DNA from: Gp7-AA10 sp035636095
GTDB lineage: Bacteria; Acidobacteriota; Thermoanaerobaculia; Gp7-AA8
Assembly (NCBI GenBank): GCA_035636095.1
Contig: DASPZU010000005.1
Coordinates: forward strand, 1-24,270
Reading direction: 5' to 3'
DNA length: 24,270 nucleotides
The notes beneath the pieces are model-generated. The model was given only the letters and a program-made list of their open reading frames with translations, did no database searches and was not told the DNA's origin. The stretch's first letter is position 1. Each line of letters begins with the position of its first letter. Shown piece after piece: positions 22,720 to 24,270 of this stretch. Made by a program: the position numbers and the translations under genes.

Positions 22720-23186
22720 TGGACAAGGAGTCCCTTCGCCACGCTCTGGCAACCCTGGCCTACCGCGGCGGAAAAGTCCTGCGCGACGCGCCGCCCGATT
22801 TCGCCGACTTTTGCGCCGGCGACAAGACACGCACGCCTGTACAGATCGTGGCGCACATCGGCGATCTTCTCGATTGGGGAATCGTGCTCGCGCGCGGTGA
22901 AAAGAAGTGGAACGAGGAGAAGCCACAAGCGTGGGATCGCGAAGTCACGCGCTTCTTCGATCGCCTTCGGCAATTCGACGACCTTCTCGCTTCCGATCAA
23001 CCGCTGGGAACCTCCGCCGAACGGCTGTTTCAAGGTCCGATCGCCGATGCGCTGACCCACGTCGGTCAGCTGGCGATGTTGCGCGGACTGGCCGGCTCGC
23101 GCGTCCGTGCGGAAAACTACTTCGGCGCCGACGTGGTGGCGGGTCGAGTCGGCCCTGAGCAGACGCCGCCGAAACGCGAATTCTGA
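22716..23186 (+). CDS. DinB-like four-helix protein
   Basis: The 156-residue protein has a DinB/YfiT-type helical-bundle pattern: TRTPVQIVAHIGDLLDWGI with H47, a central amphipathic DREVTRFFDRLRQFDDLL, and DALTHVGQLAMLRGLAGSPV-like sequence with H115 (here ending GSRV). The His residues fit the metal site of the family, although the third usual ligand is not obvious. Some members are metal-dependent thiol transferases; no substrate can be named. It starts with ATG at 22716 overlapping the molybdoenzyme stop (ATGA), so it is in the same operon, but no functional link is evident. Confidence 0.86.
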   Translation: MMDKESLRHALATLAYRGGKVLRDAPPDFADFCAGDKTRTPVQIVAHIGDLLDWGIVLARGEKKWNEEKPQAWDREVTRFFDRLRQFDDLLASDQPLGTSAERLFQGPIADALTHVGQLAMLRGLAGSRVRAENYFGADVVAGRVGPEQTPPKREF

Positions 23187-23255
23187 TCGACAAACAAGAT
23201 TTCTCACCACTGAGGCACAGAGATCACAGAGAAGTCTCCTGCTAGACTTCTCGCG
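23187..23255. repeat. Intergenic repeat-like segment with stem-loop
   Basis: The 69-bp gap contains CACTGAGGCACAGAGATC, a motif of a type I have seen in many intergenic regions of environmental bacteria (from memory, not verified). It is followed by the perfect hairpin GAGAAGTCT-CCTGCT-AGACTTCTC (23229-23252) with a 9-bp stem. The hairpin ends 3 nt before the TTG start of the protease gene and has no U-run. It may influence initiation or end the upstream transcript; neither is shown. Confidence 0.55.
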
Positions 23256-24047
23256 TTGAGCCCTTACCTCGCGCCGATGCTGTTCATCGCCTTTCTGTGG
23301 ATCGGCATCGTCTACATGAACGAGCGGTACGCGCTGCTGTCGGTCGATCAGTTTGCGTCGCAGGCCTCGAAGTGGATCGCGTACGTGTGGCTGGGCGTCT
23401 TTCTGCTGATGCCCACATTTCTCATCATCAACTCCTCGCTGCGTCCGCCCACGCCGAAGGATCTGGCCAGGGCGCCCTTTTATTCACTCTTCGCGCTCCA
23501 CGCGATCCTGCTGATGTTTCTGGTCGGATGGTGGCTGCTGACGCAACGCCCCGACCTCGGCACGTTCCTCAACATTCCGCGCCGGCGACTCGGCGAAGCG
23601 GTCATGACAGGCTTCGCGGTCGGCGTGGGCGGCTGGATCGTCACGCTGACGCTGGCCCTGGCCGTCGCGCTGATTCTGCAGGCGGCAGGAATGATTCCGA
23701 GGAATCCGCAGCCCTCGCCCATGATCGGCTGGATGGCAGCTCTTCCGCTTTGGAAAAAAGGAACGATCGTCTTCTCGGCCATGACGATCGAGGAGGCCTT
23801 TTTCCGCGGCTGGCTGCAGAAGCGAGTTGGGCTGATTCTGTCGACGCTCCTGTTCGCGCTGGCGCACTCCGGACTCGGGCAGCCGCTGCTCCTGATCGGG
23901 GTCAGCATCATCTCGCTGATCATCGGCTTCACGTTCTATCGAACGAAGAACCTCATTCCGGGGATCATCGCGCACGGGATCTTTGACGCGGTGCAGCTGT
24001 TCGTGCTGATCCCGATAATTTTCAGGATGACCGGCCTGGGCGGATGA
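23256..24047 (+). CDS. CPBP-family intramembrane metalloprotease
   Basis: The 263-residue protein is an integral membrane protein with about seven to eight hydrophobic segments. The CPBP (Abi/CAAX protease) motifs are present: EEAFFRG (179-185), FALAH (200-204, H204) and HGIFD (240-244). The family cleaves peptides within membranes; known roles include prenyl-protein processing and bacteriocin self-immunity, but the substrate here is unknown. The reading starts at TTG 23256; ATG at 23277, 7 codons later, is a reasonable alternative since no Shine-Dalgarno supports the TTG. Its stop overlaps the following ATG by 4 nt. Confidence 0.9.
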   Translation: MSPYLAPMLFIAFLWIGIVYMNERYALLSVDQFASQASKWIAYVWLGVFLLMPTFLIINSSLRPPTPKDLARAPFYSLFALHAILLMFLVGWWLLTQRPDLGTFLNIPRRRLGEAVMTGFAVGVGGWIVTLTLALAVALILQAAGMIPRNPQPSPMIGWMAALPLWKKGTIVFSAMTIEEAFFRGWLQKRVGLILSTLLFALAHSGLGQPLLLIGVSIISLIIGFTFYRTKNLIPGIIAHGIFDAVQLFVLIPIIFRMTGLGG

Positions 24048-24270
24048 GCGGACGGCGCGCTGATCTCTGGTCCGCGCTGCTGCTGGTTGCCATCACCATC
24101 TTCCTCTTCGCGGACGTCCTGTTCCTCGGCAACAACTTCTGGTTTCGCGATCTGTTCGTCTACCACTTTCCCATGAAGGCGGTCGTGCGCGACATGATCG
24201 CGCGCGGCGAGTTTCCGTGGTGGAACCCGTGGTGGGGCGGCGGGCAACCGATGATCGCGAATCCGGCCTA
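24044..24270 (+). CDS. YfhO-like membrane protein, N-terminal part (cut by window end)
   Basis: Only the first 75 codons are inside the window. After a short basic start (MSGRRADLW) there is one membrane segment (about 10-28) and then FRDLFVYHFPMKAVVRDMI...GEFPWWNPWWGGGQPMIANP. This pattern, with an acidic site after the first helix and the WNPxxGGGQP loop, is typical of large YfhO or glycosyltransferase-C-type membrane proteins, which use lipid-linked sugars on the outer face of the membrane. The ATG at 24044 overlaps the protease stop (ATGA). Full length and function cannot be judged. Confidence 0.78.
   Translation, partial: MSGRRADLWSALLLVAITIFLFADVLFLGNNFWFRDLFVYHFPMKAVVRDMIARGEFPWWNPWWGGGQPMIANPA

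Noticed and set aside
21652..22926. 424-codon open frame on the minus strand
   Set aside because: It lies antisense to the molybdopterin oxidoreductase, which has clear motifs over its full length; the antisense product is Arg-rich with no recognisable features.

Overview
The window is a GC-rich, densely packed piece of bacterial chromosome with 26 genes that I support, counting one gene cut by the right edge and one 17-codon candidate leader. I see no rRNA, tRNA, CRISPR array, integrase or transposase. The gene mix suggests an uncultured soil-type bacterium, most likely Acidobacteriota or a neighbouring phylum. The clues are a BlaI/M56 pair with repeat tails, a giant secreted DUF11 protein, a zwf-opcA-pgl cluster, DinB-like and DUF1772 proteins, and a YfhO-like membrane protein. 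This assignment is inference from gene style; there is no marker gene.

Layout. 1-1743: an acidic Ser/Asp-rich small protein and a SIMPL-domain secreted protein (minus), a small ferredoxin (plus), and a single-domain response regulator with a 17-codon leader ORF (minus). 1761-2872: a small membrane protein coupled to a YihG-like acyltransferase. 2895-6198: the most distinctive locus, a BlaI-type repressor behind its own operator-promoter, an M56 (BlaR1-like) membrane metallopeptidase, and a secreted protein. The receptor's C-terminal domain and the secreted protein are built from the same roughly 29-residue repeat. 6372-11987: an 1871-residue secreted protein with beta-helix-like, DUF11 and Fn3-like parts and a duplicated C-terminal module. 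11988-16423, all minus: zwf, opcA, pgl (upper oxidative pentose phosphate pathway), then a membrane protein and a winged-helix regulator. 16553-19749, all plus: a FadI-like thiolase, a DUF1772 membrane protein, an alpha/beta hydrolase, an isochorismatase-fold hydrolase and a stand-alone ClpX-type zinc finger, joined by overlaps or near-zero gaps. 19746-20654, minus: a secreted concanavalin-like protein. 20662-24270, plus: a molybdopterin oxidoreductase, a DinB-like protein, a CPBP membrane protease and the start of a YfhO-like membrane protein.

How the parts fit. zwf, opcA and pgl form one pathway unit that makes NADPH. The BlaI/M56/secreted-repeat genes look like a self-regulated signalling cassette in which proteolysis by the receptor would remove the repressor. 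The usual penicillin-binding sensor is replaced by a repeat domain shared with the secreted product. Compaction is strong: six adjacent pairs overlap by exactly 4 nt at stop/start, and two convergent pairs overlap by 4 nt at their stop codons. The longest gene-free stretch is 173 bp (6199-6371), so no gene-free stretch exceeds 300 bases.
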